Source: Phialophora verrucosa (lineage: Eukaryota > Ascomycota > Eurotiomycetes > Chaetothyriales > Herpotrichiellaceae). Taken from it: DNA of 64,000 nt. This document shows, in pieces, positions 10,337 to 21,255 of the stretch. The stretch's first letter is position 1. Each line of letters starts with the position of its first letter. The stretch is from assembly GCA_002099365.1 (NCBI GenBank), contig MSED01000008.1:62001-126000 (forward strand), given 5' to 3'. Both the position numbers and the translations under genes were made by a program. The notes under the pieces were generated by a model. That model did not search any database and was not told where the DNA came from. It was given only the letters and a program-made list of their open reading frames with translations.

Positions 10337-11820
10337 ATGATCACCACGGAGTTTGAACGCCCCAAATTGGACAAGAACCGGGCTGTGGTTATATCCAAGA
10401 TTGACGATGTCTCGATCCAGGATTGGCCTTTGAAGCTCGATGCATATCTAAACAGTCCTCTGTACGTGCCCGGTACACCGCTTCCACCTGGTAGGGTTCT
10501 CCTCCGGGTGCGTTCTGGAGGTATTTGTGGCTCAGATGTAAGTGCTGGCAATCAGGACAAGTCGTCAAATGCGTTGAAAATCGAAGATTGACTTGGAGAT
10601 CTTGTAGATACATTTCTGGAAAGAAGGACGGGCAGGCCCCGATGTGATCAAGGACCCCTTCGTCGTGGGACATGAAGCTGCCGGCGAGGTCATCGAAGTA
10701 GCAGCAGATGTTAAGGAATGGATCCCGGGTGATCGAGCAGCAGTCAAACCTGCATTGCCGTGCCTGACGTGAGTATGATTTGGGGGGACGTGCGCAAAAG
10801 CGATCAACGTTGACTTTGTTCAATTCTTAGTTGTGTTGATTGCACGACCGGTCAGTCCAACATTTGCAGCAAGATGGGTTACTATGGTGCCCCTGGAACT
10901 GGCCCTCAGGATGGCGCGCTCTGTACCTACAAAATCGTTCCGGCCTCTCAACTTGCCAGGCTCACGGACAAGATCTCATGGGTTGAGGCGGGGACCATCC
11001 AACCATTTGCCATTGCTCTCCAGATGGCGAAACAGGCGGGTCTGAAGGCGAACCAGAATGTCATGATTCTGGGTGGAGGCTGCATTGGACTCCTGCTTGG
11101 AGCAATCAGCAAAGCGTACGAATCACCCACTTTCTGTGTTAGTGCACCCTGTGCTAACCTGATACCGAAGATACGGTGCCAAAAAGGTGGTCGTGTTGGA
11201 AATCCAAGCCCATCGCGCCGAGTTTGCCAAAACATACTGTGCGGACCAGGTTTTCGTCAATCCACCTCACAACGAGAATGAGACCACGGAAGAGTACTCC
11301 CAACGAGTTGCCAAAGATATTTTAACCTCGGTGGACGGGCTTTACCGCGGATTTGACGTCGTAGTGGAAGCTGCCGGTGCCCTGGAGTGCATGCAGATTG
11401 GTCTTCAAGTCTGCCGGCCAGGGGGAACATGTAACCAATATCTTCCTCTGTTCCTTTCAAGCATCGAACTGACTGGATTTAGATGTTCAGGTGGGCGTAT
11501 ACAACGGCGAATGGCCTCGCATTCCCATGATGGACATTTGTTCTAAACAGCTCAACGTCCGAGGTACGGTGGAGGGGAATCGAGTGGACTCCAGTTCCTT
11601 TCCGGTCGCTGATTGATTTCTAGGCACCTGGCGTTACACCACCAATTGCTTTGAAGATGCGATCTCGCTCATTGACAGGGGCCTTGTCAATGTGAAGTCG
11701 CTGATCAGCCACGTTTTTCCATTTGAGCAGAGTCTCGAGGCTTTTGACACGGTGCACAACGTTAGAGCAAAGGATGGCAGACATGTTTTCAAGGTGGTCA
11801 TCTCAGACGAACGACTTTGA
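10337..11820 (+). CDS. Zinc-dependent alcohol dehydrogenase (sorbitol/xylitol dehydrogenase-like)
   Basis: Six exons, 10337–10537, 10608–10768, 10831–11115, 11171–11430, 11483–11563 and 11624–11820, give 394 residues with every phase consistent. It is a medium-chain NAD(P)-dependent dehydrogenase. The catalytic zinc ligands are Cys in GICGSDIHFW and His-Glu in VGHEAAG. The structural zinc site is intact as a CxxCxxCx7C cluster (CLTCVDCTTGQSNIC). The Rossmann turn reads LGGGCIGLLLG. The order and the GYYGAPGTGPQDGALCTY stretch are typical of fungal polyol dehydrogenases (sorbitol, xylitol, arabinitol), so it probably interconverts a polyol and a ketose. It fires away from the PanB-like gene across a shared 630-bp region. 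The SDR and the MFS transporter nearby fit sugar, polyol or sugar-acid use. Confidence 0.93.
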
Positions 11821-13379
11821 GTAGAGAAGAGGCTGGGCGAGGCCAGATGTGAACCGAGATCGACATCTATTGTTGAGAAAAGGTGCAAAAGCCAGATCTG
11901 TGGCTGGATGTCCCGGGAGACTCTTCAATGAAAGATTGATAGGTAGAAGCGCTCGCCGACTCCATAGGGGGGGGGTAGAGATTACGGCCTCGTTGATACC
12001 GTAGCAACAGGAGGAAGAGCTGTGTGGGGGCAAATCGGTGGTCAAAGCGGTTGTTTTCCTGAGGGTAGTTCAGGACACGCATGATGGTTTCATGACTTCA
12101 TTTGTGGAGTACAAGGAGAAACCTCTTTTCTAATTACTTCCCTTGGTGTCTGAACGCAGACTGTTGCAATGCGAATGCAGTTGTGATAGCACCAGCCTGG
12201 CTGTTTGATGCAAGAACCCCCCCTCCTGGGAGAAGTTGCAAGTAGGGAAGACATTGGGCTCAGGTTTTGGACTTCGACTCGACGCTAATGATGTCGAGTC
12301 TGTCTTGGTGGGTGTAATACACTCATCACCTGGCCTTACGCCTCCACGCCCACGAATGTGGCCGCGTTGGAGTCCAAACGGTGCCGGCATCACGTCGGAG
12401 CTCTCGTCTCGCGTTGACGCTGCCGAGTGTGTCATGGAAGAAGGATGGAAGAAACGCACCCGTACACGGTGTGAACTGTTGATCCGTGAAAGAGACCTGC
12501 CGCCCTGTGAGCGTATCTGTAGGGCTACGCTGTACACCGTGCAGCATAATTGCACCCACATCAAGCTAGTAGGGCATGAGCTGTCGTGGCTAGGAACATG
12601 GGGCGAGACGGAAGCGATATCGCACGAAGTGCCGAGGCTCCCATCCAAGAGCTCTAGAAGCTTTGATGAAAAGCTGCGACTAACAGTCGTGAGCAAGTCG
12701 GGCAAGATGGACGTCTAACGCGTTGATTGCAGAGGGCGAAACGCAGCTTAAGAAGGAAAGCAAAGCGGCGTCGGAGACTCTGGCTGTACTCGTACTGTAG
12801 ATGGTGTGATGGTTCACTCCTTGAGGAGCGGGAGAGAGGGAGGATCCCCCCACCGGAATCCATACTCCGTATGTACTCCGGAGTATCCCTCCGGATGCCC
12901 CCCTCGCCCCCGGCATTCGTATTCGCATTCGATCCCACAACTATTACTGTACGTCACGTCACAGCCCCGTCTACCAGAGCTTCGACCCGTGCAAACCTTC
13001 AATGCAACTCTTTACTGTACTGATTCATTCACCTGACATCAACCATCTACTTGGAAAGCCATCATCTCCTCAAGCCTCTGTATCTAGGTCAAGCAAGGAT
13101 AATATCGTCCCTCAAAATACCTCGTTTCCCAACCGGCTCAACGCACAGCGAAGCATCTCTCCGTCTCGCTTGATCTACGCGCAACTCTCAGCCCAGAGCA
13201 CAGAGCACAGAGTAGAAGTCACCAGAGTCCAGTCCAGTGACCTACCCTGTCTGTACTCGTACCGTGTAATCAGCCCAGCGGCAGGAAATCCATCTGTCTC
13301 TAGATCTTCACACAACCAACGGATCGACACCAACCACGCCTACTCGTACTTACTTTCACTCACCTACACGCCAACCACC
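11821..13379. other. Intergenic, 1.6 kb between zinc dehydrogenase and DUF4267 gene
   Basis: Contains two opposite frames of 160–190 codons around 12130–12718 with no ATG and no recognisable domain, and TCCGGA palindromes near 12877. It should carry the promoter and 5' leader of the DUF4267 gene. I see no other gene. Confidence 0.45.
12874..12895. promoter_or_regulatory. Paired TCCGGA palindromes
   Basis: A perfect 12-base palindrome TACTCCGGAGTA (12874–12885) is followed by a second TCCGGA at 12890–12895, about 500 bp before the DUF4267 start codon. CGG/CCG half sites are what Zn2Cys6 proteins bind; function is not shown. Confidence 0.3.
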
Positions 13380-13835
13380 ATGGACCTCACACCCTCGACG
13401 TGGCGCCTCCTCGGCTTAGGCGTCGCAGCCAGCTACATCGGCCTAGGCACCTTCGCGATGTCGGCCCCCGTGCTCGCCGCACAGACGTTCGGGCTCTACC
13501 CGACCACTCCCGCCCCAGGGAGTAACGCCAACCCAACCCGCTCGGCCAGCAAGCCCGCGGCCCACGCGAACGCGGACGTCGCGAACCATGCACAGGCCGT
13601 CGAGACGTCCATGGTCCTGCTCGGGGCGCGGGATCTGGCCATCGGGCTCGCGGTGGGGAAGCTGGCGTATGATGCCAAGTTGCGCGAGACCGGGACGCTC
13701 ATTCTCAGCGGCATGATTCTGTGCGTCGTGGATGTGCTTGAGATTTTTAAGCGCAGGGGCACCGGGTGGGGGACTACGTTTGCTGTGGGAGCGGGGATCT
13801 GGTTGGGGATTGGGGTGGGGATGGTCCAGACGTGA
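13380..13835 (+). CDS. DUF4267 small membrane protein
   Basis: Intronless, 151 residues, with a near-ideal start context (CACCATGG). DUF4267 proteins are small fungal membrane proteins of unknown function. The hydrophobic segments are at about residues 7–32 (LLGLGVAASYIGLGTFAMSA), 75–95 (a GARDLAIGLAVG stretch), 100–120 and 130–150 (a Gly-rich TFAVGAGIWLGIGVG stretch). The signature is LLGARDLAIGL followed by a charged turn and LEIFKRRGTGW. An Ala/Pro/Asn-rich loop separates helices 1 and 2. The reading frame is open for 378 bp upstream without features, so that part is taken as leader. It converges on the MFS transporter gene 222 bp away. No function can be proposed. Confidence 0.8.
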   Translation: MDLTPSTWRLLGLGVAASYIGLGTFAMSAPVLAAQTFGLYPTTPAPGSNANPTRSASKPAAHANADVANHAQAVETSMVLLGARDLAIGLAVGKLAYDAKLRETGTLILSGMILCVVDVLEIFKRRGTGWGTTFAVGAGIWLGIGVGMVQT

Positions 13836-14057
13836 AAGGGCAGGCATGGACGGGACATGGGAATGAATATCAACGGTGGTGATGGTGGCGGGATAAGGAG
13901 AATACGGGATGCGACTCGCGGTTTCTACTTGCAACTCCGCTCATATCAATGTCAACCGCAATATCACATTAACATCGCTTAAGCGTTGCGTCAAGGCCCT
14001 TTCTTATTGTCGTTGCATCAACCTCCTATCTACTGTATAGCATACACCCACGGATCT

Positions 14058-15908
14058 TCATGCACTCAATGACTCAGCTCCCCTCGCGAGTTGTTGACTC
14101 CTCGCCCTCGCCTCGGTCTTATACCCGCCAAACGCCCTGGCGGGGACGCCCTTCATGAACATCTCATCCAGCTCGTCGTACGAACGCCCGGCCGTCTCCG
14201 GCTGGTACCACCACAGAAACACAAAGCACGGGATGGCCAGGCCGCCGAAGATAAACCCGACCTTGCCGCCCAGGTTGGCCTTGTCCGGGTTGAACAGGTA
14301 CGGCAGCACGAAACTCCACATGACGCCGAAGCAGCTCTGCGTGGCCAGGCCGATGGCGACAGTCTTGGCCCGCAGCCGCGCCGTCGCCACCTCGGTCAGG
14401 TACGTGTACGCGGTGGCACCGATCGTGAGGTTGTACAGCCACGCGTAGACGAGGACCATGGCGACGGCACCCTTCAGCTGGGAGTGGGATCCGCCGATGG
14501 CCAGGCCGCCCATGATCCAGAGGAGGACCATCAGGCCGAGGGTGCCAAAGACGGTGAGCCCGCGGCGGCCCGCCCGGTCGATCAGCATCCACGACATCAT
14601 ATTGCCGGCCATGGCGAGGACTTGCTGCACGACCAGCAGTTTGAACGACATGGATGTGCTGTACCCGGCTAACTGGGCGTAGTAGGTGGAATACAACGCC
14701 GTGAAGATGACGCCGGTCCATATCTGCACTCTGGTGGAGCGCACACACACACATCGAGTCAGCAGAGGTCACTGGATTGAACTGAACATCGGTGACCCGA
14801 CTCACGAAAGCGGCGCCGTGGCAACGATGGTCCTGCGCAGGTTGGACCGGCGAAAGCACTCGAGATAAGTGACGCCCTCGGTTTCGTGTCGGATCTGCTC
14901 GAGCGTCACCCTGATGTGTGCCAACTGTTTCACGTCATTCCCGCTGGACATGCAGTAGCCGAGTCGATGCAGCGATTTCAGTGCCTGGTCTTCACGCCCT
15001 TTGCTCAGGAGCCACCACGGCGATCTGCGCGATCCATGTTAGTTTCTCTGTGCTAGATGGGGATGCAACTCCACGCTCGCTCACTCGGGCATGAACCAGA
15101 TAAACATGACGGGCACGGCGGCGAAGGCGTATTGACTGCAAAAGACGGTCCTGTACGCCCATCGATCGGTTTTGTTGCCGCTACTGTTGATGATGAGAGC
15201 GGCCACCAAGGCGCCCATCGACCCTGCAAAGGGGAGAAGCACCGTCATGAGTCCGCGAAGAGCTGTCGGGACGATCTGGGGACATTGTGTTAGTTGAGCA
15301 GGAGCAAAGTGTGAGCACAGATTCATTATCCTGCCTCAGCAAGGTAAGTGCCGCAGACGGCCTCGATGGCGGCGACAGCCATCCCGCTCAAGAGCTTTCC
15401 GCCAAAAAAGAGACCGTTCGTCGTGGCCCTGAACTCCATGGTTATTGCCACGAGTGAAAGCGCGATTGCAACGCTGAGCGCATTGCGACGGCCGACGTAG
15501 TCCGCTACTGGTGCCGCTGTCAACGCACCCACCACTCGCCTTGAGAGAACTGTCAGCGGAGTTTCTGTGCTAGGCTGACCGTTGGTAGCCCGTAAAGAGC
15601 TGAGGAAGGTGACCCTACGTGGCGATGGGAGCGCCCTGAAAGGCCGACTGCCACGAGGCCGCAAGCACGTAGCTGCCTTCGTAGGAGGACCCGAAATCTT
15701 TTCGAAATCCGGGGATCCCCACAATGGCGTATGATGCTTGGTCTTCGAAGACGGCCAGGAGGAGCGCCGATACGGTGTAGAGGCACCAGGCAAAAGCCCA
15801 GGGGTTCGTCCGGATCGCTTGAAGACGACCACACAGCTGGGGTTCCACGTCGATAGTGATGATATCATCCGTGTCTTTGGTTTCTTCCACAGATTTGGGA
15901 AATTCCAT
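14058..15908 (-). CDS. MFS sugar-type transporter with one GC–AG intron
   Basis: Exons, in transcript order, are 15908–15619, 15539–15335, 15275–15085, 15024–14806 and 14730–14058, giving 525 residues. Three introns are GT–AG; the one at 15276–15334 must begin with GC, because the reading frame runs into a stop and no GT lies in range. It is a 12-helix proton-coupled or facilitative sugar porter (PF00083): ADYVGRR in the loop after helix 2, AEIVPTALRG after helix 4, PESPWWLL at the central loop, DRAGRRGL in the second half and PETAGRSYDELDEMF at the end. It resembles fungal maltose/hexose permeases, though the substrate cannot be read. It probably imports the substrate of the enzyme cluster to its left. 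The start ATG has G at +4. Confidence 0.92.
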
Positions 15909-16548
15909 AGCTTGACCTCTGGGTTCATCCGTGCATTGCTGGGCTGGGAGTAGACGCTGGAGTCGGAAGAAGCGACACAAGACAATAATAGGCATGTCAG
16001 GGACGATGCATGGCTCCCGTGTTTTATACGTTCGTTCCTGGGGTCTCCTCAGCCAGCCCCAATGGTCCAGCCTCGCAAGAGATGCAATTAGTAACGGGTA
16101 GACATGGGTGGAAAAGCTTAGAGGGCAGGGGTACCCAATAGACAAGCGTCGGATTCGCTTATCAATGCCTAAAGTACCTTCTCGACTGGGGCTGCTCTTC
16201 CCTAGAGGCTTGCGTGGCTTGTCCTTCATCCCGCCCACCGTAGTCCCAGTCTGTCCCATAAATGTCGTCGAACTCGAACTCATCTACCACAACACCTACA
16301 TTCGTCATGACTCCGCATATGCACCTGCTAGCTATGCAAGAAGATGCCGCCGCTACCTTAAGATAACCCAGTCCAGGCCGATGAGCAACACATCTGTCCC
16401 ATAGCGCCTCTTCTCACACATCCTTAAGAGAAGGAATGTGTTCCAAACCTGTTGCTGTGATGTTTTCTATCGTGTTGAACAGGTAGAGAGCTCTATGCTG
16501 CCGCTCCGCCTATTGTTTCTGCGTTGAGCCAACACAGGTCGGCGTGCT
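15909..16548. other. Intergenic, MFS promoter / PHO81 3' end
   Basis: 640 bp between two minus-strand genes. No coding signal beyond short frames. Confidence 0.5.
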
Positions 16549-19500
16549 CTACATGTCGACAGTCTCATTAAAGCGTAGGATGCCATTCGCCTTCATGACG
16601 CCGCTGACACCGTCCGGTTTCATCGCGAAACCCGAGCTCTCAGCTTCCAGGCCAGGCGCAGTGGTCTCCTCCGCCGAGGCATCGGAAACAAGAACCAATC
16701 CAGCCTGCTTAATTGTCTCCGTGAGGGCAGGAACCATCTGCAAGATCCGTGCCGAGCAAGATAGCCCCATGAAGTTATTCATCTGTGAGAGACGGGCCGT
16801 TTCCTTGATGGAGGTGCCCCGTGCGACTTCTGCTCCGAGCGAGTTGTCCGATGACTGTGGCGTGCTTTGCAGGCGGCCTAGATCGTTGCATAGCAGGACG
16901 GGGTAGTTTGGCTGTTTCCAGTTCAGCGCAGTACAGATGTTGGGATTGAAAGAGGAAAACACAATGGACCGCGATAGGTCTGGAGATTGTGTTCGCAAGG
17001 CCCGCGCATGGTCAAACACTTCAGTCAGGATCGCGTCAGCGAAGCTGTTGATGTCGATATTTGAGTAGACTCCGAGGTTGATATCGTCATGGATGGAGGG
17101 ATACAGGATGTGAAGATTGAGATTGAGTTGAACGGGCACAGCAGCCAAAACGCCTCGAAGGGTGAAGATTGACTTGGAAAGGCGGTCTTTCCAGTCAATG
17201 ATGTTGACGCTTTCCAGAGCGGGCGCGCCATCGCTGAGGAGAAGGTTGCCACTCAGACCAAGATTCGCAAGGGAATCGTACTTGAGCTGACATAGTGAGA
17301 CCTCGAGATTGTGGTATGGCACGAAATAGGACGGGTATATGACTGGCACTCTATCGCGGGTCAGTTGGACAGTGATTTTGAGGTAGTCACCAGAGAGACT
17401 TGAGCCCGTCATCAATCCGCCCTGGTCATCCAAGGCACTGGTTTGCCTCCAATAAAACGGAAATTGTGTTATTTCTAGCGTTTTCCCCGGGTAAGGCTTG
17501 ATGACCTGGAAATTGAATTGGATCTGGCCCACAGCCCGCAGTCTCGGGTCGAATAAGGGTAGACAGCAACTCCCAGCGCTGCTTTCAAGTGCTTGGAAAA
17601 CGTCAGGGAGGGCAACTGACTTGGCGATGACTTTGGAGCCGAAAGTGGGGAAAATCTCGAAGTCCAGGGAGAAAGTGCTGAGGTTTTCCACCTGAAAATA
17701 GACCGATCTGGTGTCCTCTTGAATCGGAAGCATCAGATTGCGAGGGATGAGGTCGGAGGTCTTCGAAGAGATCGTCAGGCGTGCGGCGGGATACCTAGCC
17801 TCATTGAAGAATCGTATCGCCCTCGCAGCCCGGTCGAAGTTAATGGCAACGAATGTTTTCGTGTCGAGGAAGCTGTGTCCATATCGACGTAACGGCATGA
17901 TCGGAGGTGGGAGCGATAGGTCTGGGATGCCATCTGCGTCCATCGCAGTGGGCTCTTCCGGCGTGATCTCCATCGCAAGCATCTGGCTATGTGGAGGAGC
18001 AACGACTCCCAGCCTGGTGGAAGATCTTCGTTCAGCACGATGCTGGCTGGTTCGTGCCCAGAGCAGATCCATACATTCCAGATGGCCTTCCCAGGTTGCG
18101 TAGTACATCGCTGTGAGACCTTTCTCGTCGAGAGCCTCTGGATCTGCACCGTTTTCAAGCAGTGCACGCAAGCACTCGACTCTGCCTTCGCTTGCAGCGT
18201 GGAATAGCGGTGTCCATTGGTACAGCTTGTCCCGTTGATTGAGATCAGCTCCGTGCTGTCTAAGCAGCAACAAGAGGTCTGGCTTCTGGCTTGAGCGGGC
18301 GACAAGATGTTGAGGGAAGAGACCTTCTGCATCGGCCAATAATCTTGCGTTCCTCTCCAGTAGCAGTCTTGCAACTTCGATCGACTCATGCTGGCAGGCC
18401 AGGTTTAGGGGTATGTGGTCGGTGTCGGATTGTGGATCAATCCTAGCATTGTTGGCGAGCAGAAGACGAACGCAATCGATGCGGTGACGGACGATGCTGT
18501 GTATCAAAGGGGTGAAGTTATCGTGATCTTTTAGGTCAATTGTGCTCGGTCCGGCTGCCAGTAACTTCGCGACCATAGCAATCCTTCCCCTTAAACAGGC
18601 GTAATGTAAGGGCACCCTCCCATACGCATCGAGCCGCGTAAGATCCACGCCGTTCTCGAGGGCATAATTCAATACACTTTCTTTGCCATAAATCGTCGCC
18701 TCATGCAAGCAATTACGCTCGTTGATGTCGTCTTCAGCGTGGATGTCGATCAGCCCAGAGGTGAAGAAGACGCTCAGAGACTCGTCTGGTGCTTCAGAGA
18801 TAGTTGCGAGAAATATACGGGTGAATCGATCGCGCGCGTCTGGAGAAGTGCCCAACCTCAAAAACCACTCGCGCAATGCGGCAACGTTGCCCGCAGCAGA
18901 AGCCTGCAAAATCTGAAGGTCAATGTCACTCTCTTCTGTACCGACACGCTGACCGATTGTGCGATCCTGAGGTCTCGGCACCTCGTACTGTATGTTTTCG
19001 CCTTCGGCCCAAGCTTCTAGGTCGAGTCGGGCGGTGGTGGCTTTGTCTGCGAGCTCTCGAAGGACATCTCGGTTGAAGCATGGTTGGATCTCAACGGCTC
19101 GCTGCAGGTAGATTTCTTTTGTCCTTGACTGGTCATACCATCAGTAAAGTCCAACCGTTAGACAAGCGCGTCTACTGTTCACCTTTGATGTTTTATCCCA
19201 CTAGCAGAGGTCAGCTACAGCCCTCGGCCTCCTTAACAGCGGCAGATGGGACAAACCTTCTTCAGAATTTTCGATATTGCCGTCTCGTTCACACCTACAA
19301 ATTGCTGCGCCGTGTCAGCCTCTGGGCACCATTGAGATTGAGCCTGCGTCGCACTTGAAGTTTATTGAGATCATTGTCGAACTGTTGAAACCCCTCGACC
19401 AAGGTTGCGAAACTGGCAGAAAGCCTCGAACTTGCGGCCAGCCTTGCTTGTATGACTCTCTTCTTGTCTTGTAGGGTTTTCAGGCGAAGTGAAAACTAGA

Positions 19501-19948
19501 GGTGGTCAGCTTCTCGCTGCTAGAAGGGGCTCAGCTTGAGATACCTCCTCCTCTTTTTGCAGATAAAAGCCATTAACTTTTTCTATCTCGCGCTCCTAGA
19601 AATCGTGTCAGAATTCGTGCAGGTCGAAGCGGCCTGCTCTGGATCCCTACCAGTCGAAAGAAGAAAACCTCTTTATTCGCTCTAAGCGCGGCTTGTGTGT
19701 CGGTTGCTGCGGAACTACTCTGCGCGGAAATGGTAGGAGTGGCACTGAGTTGCTTGATGAGCTGGAAGAGAAAATGAGCAGAAAATCTTCAGGGAGCTGC
19801 GTGGTGTGCCCCACCTTCTTCAAGGCCTTGTAATTGAGGAAACTGGCGGCATATTCGGGTAGATCCAACTGCTGGCGCTGGATTTGCTTGCCAAACTTCC
19901 TGGTCCCATTAAATCCGGACATAATCAGAAGAGAAGAGGGCCGTACAT
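16549..19948 (-). CDS. PHO81: PHO81-type CDK inhibitor: SPX, ankyrin repeats, GDPD-like domain
   Basis: Exons, in transcript order, are 19948–19947 (only AT of the start codon), 19899–19815, 19761–19651, 19595–19545, 19495–19355, 19304–19257, 19200–19183 and 19128–16549, giving 1011 residues. Every intron after the first is phase 0. The spliced start reads MKFGKQIQRQQLDLPEY, the standard SPX opening; an unspliced ATG (MSGFNGTRKFGK) is the alternative. Pho81 (NUC-2 in Neurospora) inhibits the Pho80–Pho85 kinase when phosphate is scarce; its SPX domain binds inositol pyrophosphates. SPX spans about residues 1–170, ankyrin repeats about 290–515, and a glycerophosphodiester phosphodiesterase-like domain about 690–960. 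In that domain the catalytic HRG is replaced (GSSLSGDYLKITVQLTRDRV), so it is probably not an enzyme. The promoter side faces a divergent gene 1.3 kb away. Confidence 0.95.
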
Positions 19949-21255
19949 GTTGCGTGCCAACCGACCATAGGCACTGGCTCAAAAGCCGGTGACGACGGGA
20001 AACTGTCGGCTCGAACAGACTATATCCTGCCCCGCGTGAGCGACGGTTCGATCGGGGGATAGTTCAGCAACAGGCAGAGCTAAATCGAGGAGGTGCAAGG
20101 AGCGGTCTGTCGTACATTGGACAAACGAGTAGCCTTGTGGGAAAAATATGCCCAGGACCAGCTTCATACGTCGACGGAAGCTTTCTTTTTGATGAATCGA
20201 TGCCCTTAATGCAACACTGATCCCATGTCGAATTTTTTTCGGTGCAAGGGTCTAGGCGCGCCTGCCTTAGATAAAGCCGGCTTAGGCCCGTCTGAACAAC
20301 AAGTGTCTGGGGGCGCTGAGAAGGCCAGTGGAAATACGAGCAGCAGACAGGCTGGTATAGAGAAGCCAGACGGGCGAATCAAATGTTGCGGATCACGCAC
20401 GCGGTCCGGCGGAGAAGCGTCGTGAAACGGTCAAATGGCAACCCAAGTAGAACTCGTCCGGCCCGGCACGTCACGTTGATTTGACGAGGCTGAGGCAAGG
20501 TAGACAGAAACACAGCAACCCACGGGCGACTCGGCCAGTCTAGGTTGGATCGTGCATGTCGCCGGCACCGAAAAGAATGTCATGTTCTGGCAATGATATT
20601 GACTTTTCCGGCTAGCATCCATGCAGTGCAGCAGAGGCCAATGAGCGTCGTCGAGGCGCAACATCGAGTCGCCCGCCTTGGCATGCGTCACAGGCAAATG
20701 CGCTGTCCGTAAGCGGCGACCACATTCTTTGTGCGACCTCGTCCCCCTTGGATCTCGAGGAATCTGACTCGCAGACCTGACTGTGTACATTGCCGGAAAC
20801 AGCAGAAGGAACAGAAGCACCCGTCTCGCGGTGGTTATCTGCTCGTGTCAGAGAGGACACCGAGCCTCCTTAAGGTGATGCTGCCAGGGTCAACAAAGAC
20901 GCTTTGTTCGACCTCACCGCATTAAAGATCGCTCATTCCATCTCCCAACCTCAACGTCGCGTCCTGTCCTCCTGTCCTCCTGTTGTGGACTTCGATTCCA
21001 AGGGAGTAGTAGGTTTGCACACGTTTCGTCAATCCATGACGTCTGTTCTTGCGTGTGCATTCTTCGACTCCTGAGAGCAAACGCACGGCCGTCAATCTAC
21101 ATCATCGGTCGAAAGAAAGGAGTATATGACTTTCGTTGTCCCTTCGTCTCTACTACCTGCCCCTATCTCTCATTGTCACTGATTCGAAGATATCCCTTTG
21201 ATCCAGCAGGTGTAGGAGCACCAAAGAAACAACACGCAATACGCCGGTCGTTACA
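19949..21255. promoter_or_regulatory. Divergent intergenic region, PHO81 and Pro/Ser-rich gene
   Basis: 1.3 kb between divergent genes; it should contain both promoters and leaders. A minus-strand frame at 20431–20820 has no family features and I do not call it. Confidence 0.45.

Noticed and set aside
12130..12718. Opposite frames of 191 and 160 codons
   Set aside because: Neither starts with ATG, composition is not protein-like, no domain.
14091..14672. 193-codon plus-strand frame
   Set aside because: GC-rich antisense of the MFS transporter.
20431..20820. 129-codon minus-strand frame
   Set aside because: No recognisable domain; lies in the divergent region of PHO81.
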